Below the pieces are notes generated by a model that worked only from the letters and a program-made list of their open reading frames with translations, did no database searches and had not been told where the DNA came from. A stretch of 9,695 nucleotides of DNA from JBBQIY01 sp964618405. Lineage in GTDB: Bacteria > Verrucomicrobiota > Kiritimatiellia > RFP12 > UBA3636. Shown here piece after piece: positions 1-5,962 of the stretch. The position numbers were made by a program, and so were the translations under genes. Within the stretch, counting starts at the first letter, position 1. The number at the start of each line of letters is the position of its first letter. Location of the stretch: NCBI GenBank assembly GCA_964618405.1, contig CAZUAY010000150.1, positions 1-9,695 on the forward strand, in the 5' to 3' direction.

Positions 1-155
1 TTGGTGAGTTCTGATCTTATGCGGAGATCTCTCTAATTCTAAACGCAAATCCCCGATGCCCATCTGGGTGGAACCCTGTCGGCTCATTCGTTGGGGCATT
101 CCGTAGTACATCGAAAAAAGAATTCGTTTGCTCATGTCAGGAGTCTGTAGAGTCG
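1..155. other. gene-free left edge, downstream of the beta-helix gene
   Basis: This stretch lies 3' of the minus-strand beta-helix gene. I see no coding frame that continues convincingly off the window and no stem followed by a T-run that would act as a terminator. It holds an 8-bp palindrome GAGATCTC at 24-31 and a weak CCCA/TGGG stem at 59-68. Neither can be given a function. Confidence 0.5.
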
Positions 156-1073
156 CTATCGTATCAGGAGGACGGTGCCAGCCTCGAGGTATTCGTAACT
201 GCCCATGTCCACTTGGTGAAGCTGCCAGTCAAGGCGCGGTTTTCCATCGAGATCTTTATCGTCCGTCATCCAGGCCAGAGTGATCCCCTTATTGATGCAG
301 GGTGAATTCGAACGCAGACGATAGTCGCCAGGGACGTGGTCGAGGCCGAATCCGCTGCCGTTGGAGACGAAAAGCGGATCCTCAGCGAGGTTGCCTTTAC
401 CATCTCCGGTCGTATAGTCTGAACCTAAGGAGTGGCTGAGTGTATTATTGAGATCCGCCCGACTATTGGCCCAGGAGATACAGTTGGTCAGGGTGCTTTG
501 ATAAGCGCCGCCACCGGAATTGTTTGCATGGTTGCCGACCAGGGTACAATTGTAAAGCACGCTTTTATGTACGCCACCTGCTTGCCCCCCGCCCTTGTTT
601 CCAATCAATAGGCAGTTGTACAGTGTACTGTTGCGTGCAGCACCAGCAGCACTGGAGGTGGTGTTCTTCAAGAAGGTGCAGCGGTACGCAGTGCCACCCT
701 CCATACCGCCGCCGTACTGAGCCGTGTTGCCAATGACTTGGCAATCGTACAAGGTGCACGAGTGGGCGCCGCCGCCTTGTGACGGCGTTGTGTTGCTACT
801 GATCTGGCAGTCGTACAAAGTGGAATTGTAAGCTCCGCCGCCAGCGGATTCGGCAGCATTCGCTTCCAGTATGCAGTTATAGAGAATTGCATTGCCAACA
901 CCACCGCCCATACCGATGCTTGTTGAATTGGTGCCGATGCTGCGGTTGCCGCGCAGTGTGCAATCGTAAAGCGTTCCTTTATAGACACCGCCCAAAGCGC
1001 TCTGCGAAATTGCCGGTAATGACGCAGTTGGAAAGAATGACGTTGTCGGACGCACTCCAAGCCCCACCGCCAT
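156..1073 (-). CDS. right-handed beta-helix protein, C-terminal part (frameshifted from 979-1551)
   Basis: This is the second half of a secreted parallel beta-helix (pectin-lyase-like) protein whose start is the 979-1551 frame. The true in-frame part begins near 993; the stretch up to 1073 is an out-of-frame extension. Eight coils follow the pattern (S/G)TLY(D/N)C-x-(I/L)-x-x-N ... GGG-A/V. The conserved cysteines are at residues 38, 67, 89, 111, 132, 154, 176 and 198, giving a 21-22 residue period after the first interval. Residues 230-296 (DPLFV, DYRLRSNSPCINKG, then DLDGKPR and DMGSYEY) match the conserved ending of beta-helix proteins called choice-of-anchor Q. Only nine residues follow, so no sorting tag such as PEP-CTERM is visible. 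The likely role is a surface or secreted polysaccharide-binding or lyase-like protein. No catalytic residues can be assigned. It is probably co-transcribed with the upstream glycoside hydrolase-like gene. Confidence 0.8.
   Translation of the reverse strand: MAVGLGVRPTTSFFPTASLPAISQSALGGVYKGTLYDCTLRGNRSIGTNSTSIGMGGGVGNAILYNCILEANAAESAGGGAYNSTLYDCQISSNTTPSQGGGAHSCTLYDCQVIGNTAQYGGGMEGGTAYRCTFLKNTTSSAAGAARNSTLYNCLLIGNKGGGQAGGVHKSVLYNCTLVGNHANNSGGGAYQSTLTNCISWANSRADLNNTLSHSLGSDYTTGDGKGNLAEDPLFVSNGSGFGLDHVPGDYRLRSNSPCINKGITLAWMTDDKDLDGKPRLDWQLHQVDMGSYEYLEAGTVLLIR
459..986 (-). repeat. coding tandem repeat of about 66 bp (22-residue beta-helix coils)
   Basis: The beta-helix frame contains seven to eight consecutive coil units with cysteine codons about 66 bp apart, from roughly 962 down to 480. 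On the plus strand the units share short blocks such as CAATCGTACAA, CAGTCGTACAA and CAATCGTAAAG. The units have diverged at DNA level, so the repeat is mostly protein-level. Repeats of this kind are prone to unit gain and loss and to misassembly, which is relevant to the nearby frameshift. Confidence 0.8.
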
Positions 1074-1551
1074 GATTATTATTATTTGCGTAACCAGTGC
1101 CGCCGTATTCCAAGGTAGCGCCGTTGGTTAGCGTGAATCCGATGAGGCTGGCACCGTCGGCCAAATAGACGCAACGGACTGCCGCCGGACCATTTGTGGC
1201 GGGATCGAGTGCTCCTTGAATGATTGTGGTGGTGGGATCGTTGTCAGCGCTACGAACGACAATGGCCTTCGTAATGGCCACCCGATTGGTGAGGGTTGTT
1301 CCTGATGGGTATCCCTTGACGCCTCCGCTGTCGTAAAGGCCCGCGGCCACCACGACGTGGTCGCCGACCGAGGCGTAGTTGATCGCTGTTTGAATGTCTG
1401 CGGCCGCGGTTGTCCAATTATCATACGGTTCGGCGGCGGTTGGATTCGCTTTTTTTACGTGTAAAATTGCTCCGCTCGATGTTTGTGCAAGGAGCACAAG
1501 CAGGGCTGTCGTGAGCAGCAAACTATTCCTGAGATTTGGATGATTTTTCAT
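979..1551 (-). CDS. right-handed beta-helix protein, N-terminal part with signal peptide
   Basis: This is the start of the same beta-helix gene as 156-1073. The ATG at 1549-1551 is preferred over an in-frame ATG at 1597-1599 because it is preceded by AAAGGA at 7 nt and followed at once by a signal peptide: a basic start (KNHPNLR), a hydrophobic stretch LLLTTALLVLLA, and probable cleavage near SSG/A at residues 26-28. Residues 28-75 (AILHVKKANPTAAEPYDNW ... IQTAI ... GDHVVVAAGLY) are the usual opening of secreted pectin-lyase-like helices. The first coil, ILSNCVITGN, is at residues 172-181. The frame then runs into a stop at 979. Removing one G from the coding-strand GGG (plus strand 991-993) joins it smoothly to the next frame as FGGVYKGTLYDC. 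I therefore read this and 156-1073 as one gene of about 470 codons, broken by a one-base insertion or a sequencing error. Confidence 0.8.
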   Translation of the reverse strand: MKNHPNLRNSLLLTTALLVLLAQTSSGAILHVKKANPTAAEPYDNWTTAAADIQTAINYASVGDHVVVAAGLYDSGGVKGYPSGTTLTNRVAITKAIVVRSADNDPTTTIIQGALDPATNGPAAVRCVYLADGASLIGFTLTNGATLEYGGTGYANNNNHGGGAWSASDNVILSNCVITGNFAERFGRCL

Positions 1552-1558
1552 TGAGGTT

Positions 1559-1564
1559 TCCTTT
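1559..1564 (-). promoter_or_regulatory. ribosome binding site of the beta-helix gene
   Basis: The coding-strand sequence AAAGGA lies within the purine run AAGGAAAGGAAA, 7 nt before the ATG at 1551. It decides the start: the earlier in-frame ATG at 1599 has no such site and would place 16 polar residues ahead of the signal peptide. Confidence 0.6.
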
Positions 1565-1619
1565 CCTTGAGATGCCTGAATGGGCTGTTGTATGCGCATT
1601 CAAGTAATTTTGAAAATGA

Positions 1620-4616
1620 TTACGATTTTTTATCCGCATGGGCGCACCAGCGGAGCAGGTGGTAGAGGAGAGTCCATTCTTGATCTTCCGGCTCCCGTTG
1701 CTCATCGCGCCGTGACATGCCAAAGATCTGTCCGGTATAGATCACCCTGCCTTTACCGTAAGTGCCAACGACGAGGACCGGGTTGCCCATGCTGTCGCGT
1801 AGCAGAACCTTTCCTTCGGGGCCAGGCCGGATCGAAAGGTGGTCGTGGTATTCTTGCGTAAAGGTGTCGCCCGCATTCAGAGGATCGAGTGCTGGATGTG
1901 CGGCGGAGACGGTGAGGATGGGTTCTTTGGCGATCTGGTTGTCATAGCCAGCGCAAATATCGGGGAAGAGCGAGTTGCCGAAGGCCGAGCTGGGCAGACG
2001 GCCCACGGAGTTATGCGAAAAGATTACACTACCGCCGCGCTCTACAAACTGGCGTACATTTTCACGCCAATCCTCGCTCGTGTCGCCCATGTCGCGGGCT
2101 GCCGGGAAGACGATTACATCGAACGCCTTCAGTTCCTGCTGGGTTGGGTCGGAAAAGAGTCCCGCCTGGACGCCAGGCACGCCGACCAGTCCGCTTTCCC
2201 AGCCTTTGTAGTATCCGAGGCTGTAGAGTCCGACCGAAAACGTGGTGGGAGGCAAGGATGCGAGATAGCGCTTGCGCTCGCGGCGCCATTGAACGGAAGC
2301 GGCGAGGTTCAGGTCGCTCAGTAGCACCGGCACATAGGATTTGTAGAAGGCGCTGTTGGTGGCGATCTGCTTTAAAGATGCATGCGCCAAGGTCGCCTCA
2401 TAGGTTGCGTCGTCCAGCCGTTCTTCAGCCAACAACCGCCGGCAGACAAAGTAGCGGTAGCGAGCTTCGATCAGGTGGCTCATCGCCGTCACAGTATTTT
2501 GGACAGAGTTCACCTCCGCCTGGTAGGGAGGATCCACCTGCTGGGCACCCGCCCGTGCATAGTCCACGGCCTTCAAGGCAGCCTCATACTTAGTTTTAAA
2601 ATAAGCCTCGGGGTCGGCACCCAGAAATACCTGCAGATTGCTCACGAGTCGTATCGGTAGGCTTTGCTCGTACACCTTGGCGAGGTTGTCTGCGGCGGAG
2701 GTTCCGAAGAGGTTGGCGGTGATTCGCGGCAGCAGGCGCTCGGTTACTTCGGCGGGCGAGGAATCTGCTTGGGGAATCGTTGCGAAATCAGCGGGCATCC
2801 AACCCCAGCCGGGCGCTTGAGTATTCCAAGCGTACTCCGCCGCCACCCATCGGGCTGGGTTGTCGGTGCTTGAGCTACAGAACCAGTAGACGTCTCGATC
2901 GTCGAAGAAAAAGGTGCGGGCATAGCGCCCAGCGGAGTCGAACATTAGGCCGTAGCTGTAGCGGTACGGCTCATGGTAGACAAACCTCCCCTGGCGGGTG
3001 GCGTCCTTCCACTGTTGCATCGCTTCGCGCGGTGCTTCGCGGACGCAAAAAAAGAGATCTTCAGGCACCAAAGAGGAAAGGCGTTCCAGCCATGCCCTAA
3101 CGTCTGGATACTTCAAATAGCTGGCACCGTAGGGGTAAATAACGGGAAAGATCAGCGCGTCTGGGTTCTGTTGCTTCGCAGCAGCGTAAAGGGGGAGGAG
3201 TACGTTGGCATCCGCGGCAGCGCGGTCATCGCCCCAACGTTCTCGATCCATCGCGGTGCGACTGTTCCAGTTCTCGGAGTTGTCGCGACCGCCCGTATCC
3301 ATGCAATGCAGGTAAAAAATGTCCGCGCCCGTTTCAGCCATGAAGCGCTGGATGAGTTGTGCCTTGGCGGCGATCAGATCGTCCCGTGACCAAGAGTAAG
3401 CACGGCCTAGCATTCCTATGAGACCTTCCTCGGGCTTATACGGATAGAAATACTGGGAATAGCCTTTGAAGTCTTCGGCACGATAGGGCGCGCTGCCAAC
3501 ATCCCAGTGTCCACCGATCACGACCCGGATGCCGCGCTCGGCGGCATAGCGGTAGATTTCTTTGCGTTCGGCTGCGGTGCTGAGCATTCCTTCCAAAGTC
3601 TCAAAAAATCCATAGCCCCAGGTCAGGTTGATTTTTGCGCGAAAAATCTGATCGATTAGCGGTTTGAGTTCGGCCGGATTGGTGCCGTAGAGACCGAAGT
3701 TCATGCGATACTTGTAGTCGGGCCAGTCGCTTACGTTAGCTTGGATCAAGACGGGCGGTTCGCCGGACTTGGCCATACCAGCCAGCGTCACACAGCCATA
3801 GCGCGTGCCGTTAATATCTGCGCCAGCGACGACACAGACCGGGCGCTCATCTTCCATATAGAACCCAATGGTATAGCCTTGTCGTGGTGGGCAGGGTGGA
3901 TTGCCAATCCGCTCTAAGTGCGCCGCCATGTCCGGGTAGTTCCCGATGACAATCCGACCCGATGGGAGGCGCTGGGCATGGTCGCCTTCCCAGACAACAC
4001 CGGCGACGGCGAATCGGTTCGATATTTCGGAGAGCCCAGCTTCTGCGCCTGGCGTCACGAGAGATACCTGCCACGAGCCGTCTAGCGGAAGCGGTTCTCC
4101 GGAAGCCGTGAAGTTCTTAGGGCAGGGCACAATCGGCAGACCGAGGCGGTCGATTTCGTCCCAACTCGCGCTGACCGTCTTGTCGGGCGCTTCCGTCTGC
4201 GCCTGCGCGGGTTTGTAGAGAGCTAGGGCGTTTTCTGCAGTGTCTCGGTCGGTAGGATTTCGGAAGTCGCGTTTGGCGTAGCGCGAGAATTGAATTTCGT
4301 CGAGAAGTCCTTTGAACCGGCCGGCACTCGCGGTTCCGGCGCCAAGCCACAGAGGCCCGTCCTGATCGAACGGATTCACGCCCAGTGGGGCATCCTTTTC
4401 GTAGAGCAGTCTGTTGTCCAGATAGAATCGTACCATGCCCTCTTCTGCATCGCGTACGAAGGCCACATGGTGCCACTGCCCGATCGCGTTAGCGGGTGCA
4501 ACGAGGTTAATCGTTAACTTGCGGTCGAGTAGGCACCACCAGAATGGCCCTCTGGGATCCAGCGCGCTGTTCCTTCGAGGACTGGGAGTGGAAACTCGGC
4601 GTTGACGTCGAAGCAA
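1620..4616 (-). CDS. secreted multidomain glycoside hydrolase-like protein, main part
   Basis: This frame gives 998 residues from a TTG at 4616, but the first 20 or so (MLRRQRRVST...) look like out-of-frame sequence. The real N-terminus is in the 4514-4735 frame. Residues 36-118 resemble a LamG/concanavalin-type domain (GQWHHVAFVRD, VRFYLDNRLLYE, GLLDEIQFSRYAKRDF). Residues 158-290 resemble the GH20/GH84/GH67-type N-terminal alpha/beta domain (IVPCPKNF, GRIVIGNYPDM, GYTIGFYMEDERPVCVVAGA, GTRYGCVTL). Residues 297-610 start with DWPDYKYR and look like a TIM barrel; the acidic segment HCMDTGGRDNSENW at 437-450 is the best active-site candidate. Residues 640-780 are probably helical. Residues 795-990 resemble a class-I glutamine-amidotransferase or beta-galactosidase-trimerisation fold (FDVIVFPAARDMG, FVERGGSVIFSH, GKGRVIYTGQIFG). 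The enzyme is likely an exo-acting hexosaminidase- or uronidase-like hydrolase, but the exact family and substrate are not established. It ends 68 bp before the beta-helix gene, on the same strand. Confidence 0.75.
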   Translation of the reverse strand: MLRRQRRVSTPSPRRNSALDPRGPFWWCLLDRKLTINLVAPANAIGQWHHVAFVRDAEEGMVRFYLDNRLLYEKDAPLGVNPFDQDGPLWLGAGTASAGRFKGLLDEIQFSRYAKRDFRNPTDRDTAENALALYKPAQAQTEAPDKTVSASWDEIDRLGLPIVPCPKNFTASGEPLPLDGSWQVSLVTPGAEAGLSEISNRFAVAGVVWEGDHAQRLPSGRIVIGNYPDMAAHLERIGNPPCPPRQGYTIGFYMEDERPVCVVAGADINGTRYGCVTLAGMAKSGEPPVLIQANVSDWPDYKYRMNFGLYGTNPAELKPLIDQIFRAKINLTWGYGFFETLEGMLSTAAERKEIYRYAAERGIRVVIGGHWDVGSAPYRAEDFKGYSQYFYPYKPEEGLIGMLGRAYSWSRDDLIAAKAQLIQRFMAETGADIFYLHCMDTGGRDNSENWNSRTAMDRERWGDDRAAADANVLLPLYAAAKQQNPDALIFPVIYPYGASYLKYPDVRAWLERLSSLVPEDLFFCVREAPREAMQQWKDATRQGRFVYHEPYRYSYGLMFDSAGRYARTFFFDDRDVYWFCSSSTDNPARWVAAEYAWNTQAPGWGWMPADFATIPQADSSPAEVTERLLPRITANLFGTSAADNLAKVYEQSLPIRLVSNLQVFLGADPEAYFKTKYEAALKAVDYARAGAQQVDPPYQAEVNSVQNTVTAMSHLIEARYRYFVCRRLLAEERLDDATYEATLAHASLKQIATNSAFYKSYVPVLLSDLNLAASVQWRRERKRYLASLPPTTFSVGLYSLGYYKGWESGLVGVPGVQAGLFSDPTQQELKAFDVIVFPAARDMGDTSEDWRENVRQFVERGGSVIFSHNSVGRLPSSAFGNSLFPDICAGYDNQIAKEPILTVSAAHPALDPLNAGDTFTQEYHDHLSIRPGPEGKVLLRDSMGNPVLVVGTYGKGRVIYTGQIFGMSRRDEQREPEDQEWTLLYHLLRWCAHADKKS

Positions 4617-4735
4617 AACTGCAGTGGGGTTTCCTTACCCGTGTTTTCTGCGCAGGTCGCGATCCGGAGAGGGGCTACGAAGAAAAGGGCGGTGATGAAC
4701 CATGTCATGTGAGTTGTCAGGCGAATCTGCGTCAT
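4514..4735 (-). CDS. N-terminus with signal peptide of the multidomain glycoside hydrolase-like protein
   Basis: This 73-codon frame supplies the start missing from the 1620-4616 frame. The ATG at 4733-4735 is preceded by GGAAGA at 6 nt. It encodes a short basic region, a hydrophobic core (MTWFITALFFVAPL) and a likely signal peptidase I site near TCA/EN at residues 28-31. The mature start (LQFCFDVNAEFPLPVLEGTARW) resembles the first strands of LamG-like domains in large secreted hydrolases. The frame stops at TAA 4514-4516, while the downstream frame opens after a TAA at 4635-4637, so the shift lies between about 4517 and 4634. The expected middle of the LamG domain also looks short, so a small deletion is as possible as a single-base error. 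A cysteine at residue 29 is present, but IATC is a poor lipobox. Confidence 0.7.
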   Translation of the reverse strand: MTQIRLTTHMTWFITALFFVAPLRIATCAENTGKETPLQFCFDVNAEFPLPVLEGTARWIPEGHSGGAYSTAS

Positions 4736-4741
4736 TGTGGG

Positions 4742-4747
4742 TCTTCC
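4742..4747 (-). promoter_or_regulatory. ribosome binding site of the glycoside hydrolase-like gene
   Basis: The coding-strand sequence GGAAGA lies 6 nt before the ATG at 4735. It supports translation of the signal-peptide frame rather than the TTG start of the longer downstream frame. Confidence 0.6.
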
Positions 4748-4849
4748 ATTGTGGGGCGGGCGATTAACTAGCGAACAGGGGTTGGGGATATTGCGGTTCT
4801 TGCTCTGTTTTGATACGTGTCTTTTCTGTGGAGCTGTAACCGCGACTAA

Positions 4850-4880
4850 AACGAAGAAAATGTTAACAAAAAGCTTCGTT
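4850..4880. promoter_or_regulatory. nested palindrome, possible operator
   Basis: The arms AACGAAG (4850-4856) and CTTCGTT (4874-4880) are exact inverted repeats. Between them lies a second perfect palindrome, TGTTAACA (4861-4868). The motif is about 115-145 bp ahead of the start of the secreted glycoside hydrolase-like gene, where a sugar-responsive repressor could bind. No regulator gene is in the window, so function is inferred from position and symmetry only. The low GC content makes chance symmetry fairly likely. Confidence 0.3.
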
Positions 4881-4884
4881 CTTA

Positions 4885-4908
4885 TCTAGTCTTTTCGATT
4901 CTAGTCTT
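4885..4908. repeat. 9-bp direct repeat TCTAGTCTT, period 15
   Basis: TCTAGTCTT occurs at 4885-4893 and 4900-4908, next to the nested palindrome. The 15-bp spacing is not a helical repeat multiple. It may be part of a regulatory site or a decayed intergenic repeat like those elsewhere in the window. Confidence 0.4.
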
Positions 4909-5050
4909 CTCGCTCTTTCAGATTGTTACAGATCGATCGCCATACCCGCAATCGGGAGAAGAGAAAGGCATGTATCTGTAATCCAGAAAATGGCCAGATT
5001 ACCATAATGTTTAAAAACCTCGTTTTGAAGGCATTAACTTGCGTGTCGTT

Positions 5051-5074
5051 ACAATCGTAATCCTAATCGTAATC
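5051..5074 (-). repeat. hexamer tandem repeat covering the birA stop codon
   Basis: Read on the minus strand the sequence is GATTAC, GATTAG, GATTAC, GATTGT in a row. The first two units encode the last residues and stop of birA (Asp-Tyr-Asp-TAG), and the array continues into the spacer. The gene's C-terminus is therefore made of repeat sequence. Confidence 0.75.
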
Positions 5075-5806
5075 AGCCTGACGGGAAACATCCCCCGCCA
5101 TGACGGCAAACTGCGATCCGTCTTCGAGACGCAACAGGAGGTTCCCTTCACTGTCGATGCCTTCCTCTCTTCCCACTACGGTACGACCATCTGGTAAGGC
5201 AACGCGAAGGCGCTCCCCTGCCAGCGCATCCATCGTTCGCCAAGCGGAGAGAACGTCGGCTGGGCCGTCGCTCTCGAGCACGCCAACCCAATACCGGAGT
5301 CGTTCCACCCAGCAGGTTAAGAGCGCGTCGCGGTCGTGGAGGAGTCCAGACTCTATCACCAGCGAGGTGGCTGGGTACCGTACGCGCACGGGCATCAAGT
5401 GGGGCGGCGTGTTGACGTTGACACCAAGTCCAGCAATCACAATCGGTCCAGTTGCCTGCGTGAGATCGGCCTCACAGAGGAGCCCAGCAGCTTTCCTGCC
5501 ATGCACCAGCACGTCATTCGGCCATTTAATTTTTGCGGACAGATCCGTCAGCAAGACGATGGCTTCAGCGGCCGCAATTCCAGCGAGCAGCGTCATGAAG
5601 GGAAGGATCTCCATCTCTACGCGCGGCCGCAGTATAACAGAGGCGTATAGACCAACACCTTCGGGCGAGACCCAGCCGTGGCCATTGCGTCCACGCCCTG
5701 CCGTCTGCGAATCTGCAACCACAGCCGAGAACGCCTCGCCGCCTTCGAGCCCGAGCCGCATCGCGATATCGTTTGTGGATGGAACCTCTTGATAACGGTA
5801 AATCAT
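5063..5806 (-). CDS. birA: biotin--[acetyl-CoA-carboxylase] ligase, short (group I) form
   Basis: The enzyme activates biotin with ATP to biotinyl-AMP and transfers it to the acceptor lysine of carboxylase biotin carrier domains in the cytoplasm. The 247 residues show the family landmarks in order: VPSTND at residues 8-13, the nucleotide/biotin loop GRGRNGHGW at about 38-46, VGLYASVILRP at about 51-61, KWPNDVLV with the conserved lysine at about 94-101, GRKAAGLLCE at about 103-112, and GLGVNVN at about 126-132. A small C-terminal SH3-like domain follows (VALPDGRTVVGREEGIDSEGNLLLRLEDG). There is no N-terminal winged helix, so it should not act as a repressor as E. coli BirA does. The start at 5806 is needed to keep the STND motif. 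It has no obvious Shine-Dalgarno site and is immediately preceded by a heptamer array. The last three residues and the stop lie in a hexamer repeat. Confidence 0.93.
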   Translation of the reverse strand: MIYRYQEVPSTNDIAMRLGLEGGEAFSAVVADSQTAGRGRNGHGWVSPEGVGLYASVILRPRVEMEILPFMTLLAGIAAAEAIVLLTDLSAKIKWPNDVLVHGRKAAGLLCEADLTQATGPIVIAGLGVNVNTPPHLMPVRVRYPATSLVIESGLLHDRDALLTCWVERLRYWVGVLESDGPADVLSAWRTMDALAGERLRVALPDGRTVVGREEGIDSEGNLLLRLEDGSQFAVMAGDVSRQADYD

Positions 5807-5812
5807 GGGAGA

Positions 5813-5875
5813 AAATTAGGAATTATGAATTACGAATTATGAATTACGAATTAGGAATTACGAATTAGGAATTAG
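5813..5875. repeat. heptamer tandem array, GAATTAN family
   Basis: Nine contiguous 7-mers run from 5813: AAATTAG, then eight GAATTA units ending in T, C, T, C, G, C, G and G. Only the last base varies among those eight. The array sits in the spacer directly upstream of the birA start, ending 7 bp from its ATG, and so occupies the expected leader. Heptanucleotide intergenic arrays are well known in cyanobacteria as STRR sequences; similarity in form does not imply common origin. Confidence 0.9.
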
Positions 5876-5917
5876 TCAGTAGACATTGGTCAGTAGGCAT
5901 TCAACAATGAGCATGTA
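5876..5917. repeat. heptamer array continued, TCAGTAG and related units
   Basis: Six units follow without loss of phase: TCAGTAG, ACATTGG, TCAGTAG, GCATTCA, ACAATGA, GCATGTA. TCAGTAG occurs twice exactly 14 bp apart. The other units are single and would not be recognised as repeats without the register set by their neighbours. Confidence 0.6.
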
Positions 5918-5962
5918 CTAGCCACTAGCGACTAGCGACTTCTCTCGACTAGCGACTCGTGA
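5918..5962. repeat. heptamer array, CTAGCGA family, overlapping the mannosidase stop
   Basis: CTAGCCA (5918), CTAGCGA (5925) and CTAGCGA (5932) are in the same 7-nt register as the preceding arrays. CTTCTCT follows, then another CTAGCGA at 5949-5955 shifted by three bases, then CTCGTGA. The unit at 5949 contains the stop codon of the alpha-mannosidase, and the adjoining bases encode its last residues, Thr-Ser-Arg. Confidence 0.85.

Larger units (their letters stand above)
4736..5062. other. intergenic region between birA and the glycoside hydrolase-like gene
   Basis: This gene-free region of 327 bp should carry the promoter of the minus-strand operon starting at 4735. It is more AT-rich than the flanking genes. 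On the minus strand, TTGCGG (4946-4951) and TAACAA (4923-4928) are separated by 17 nt and could be a weak sigma-70-type promoter, with only three matches in the -10 box. No clear intrinsic terminator follows birA; the only stem there is the AT-rich AAAAC/GTTTT at 5014-5026. Two small symmetric motifs are listed separately. Confidence 0.45.

Noticed and set aside
151..169. Similarity between AGTCGCTATCGTATCAGGA near the left end and GAGTCCTATCAGGA at the right end, as possible ends of a mobile element
   Set aside because: The match needs a gap, is short, and there is no transposase or target-site duplication; the right copy is cut by the window edge.
4514..4735. Lipoprotein signal peptide based on Cys29
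   Set aside because: IATC has threonine before the cysteine instead of Gly, Ala or Ser; cleavage after TCA by signal peptidase I fits better.
5014..5026. Terminator for birA
   Set aside because: The AAAAC/GTTTT stem is only five AT-rich pairs and is too weak to call.
5813..5962. CRISPR array
   Set aside because: Units are 7 bp and contiguous with no spacers, and no cas genes are present.
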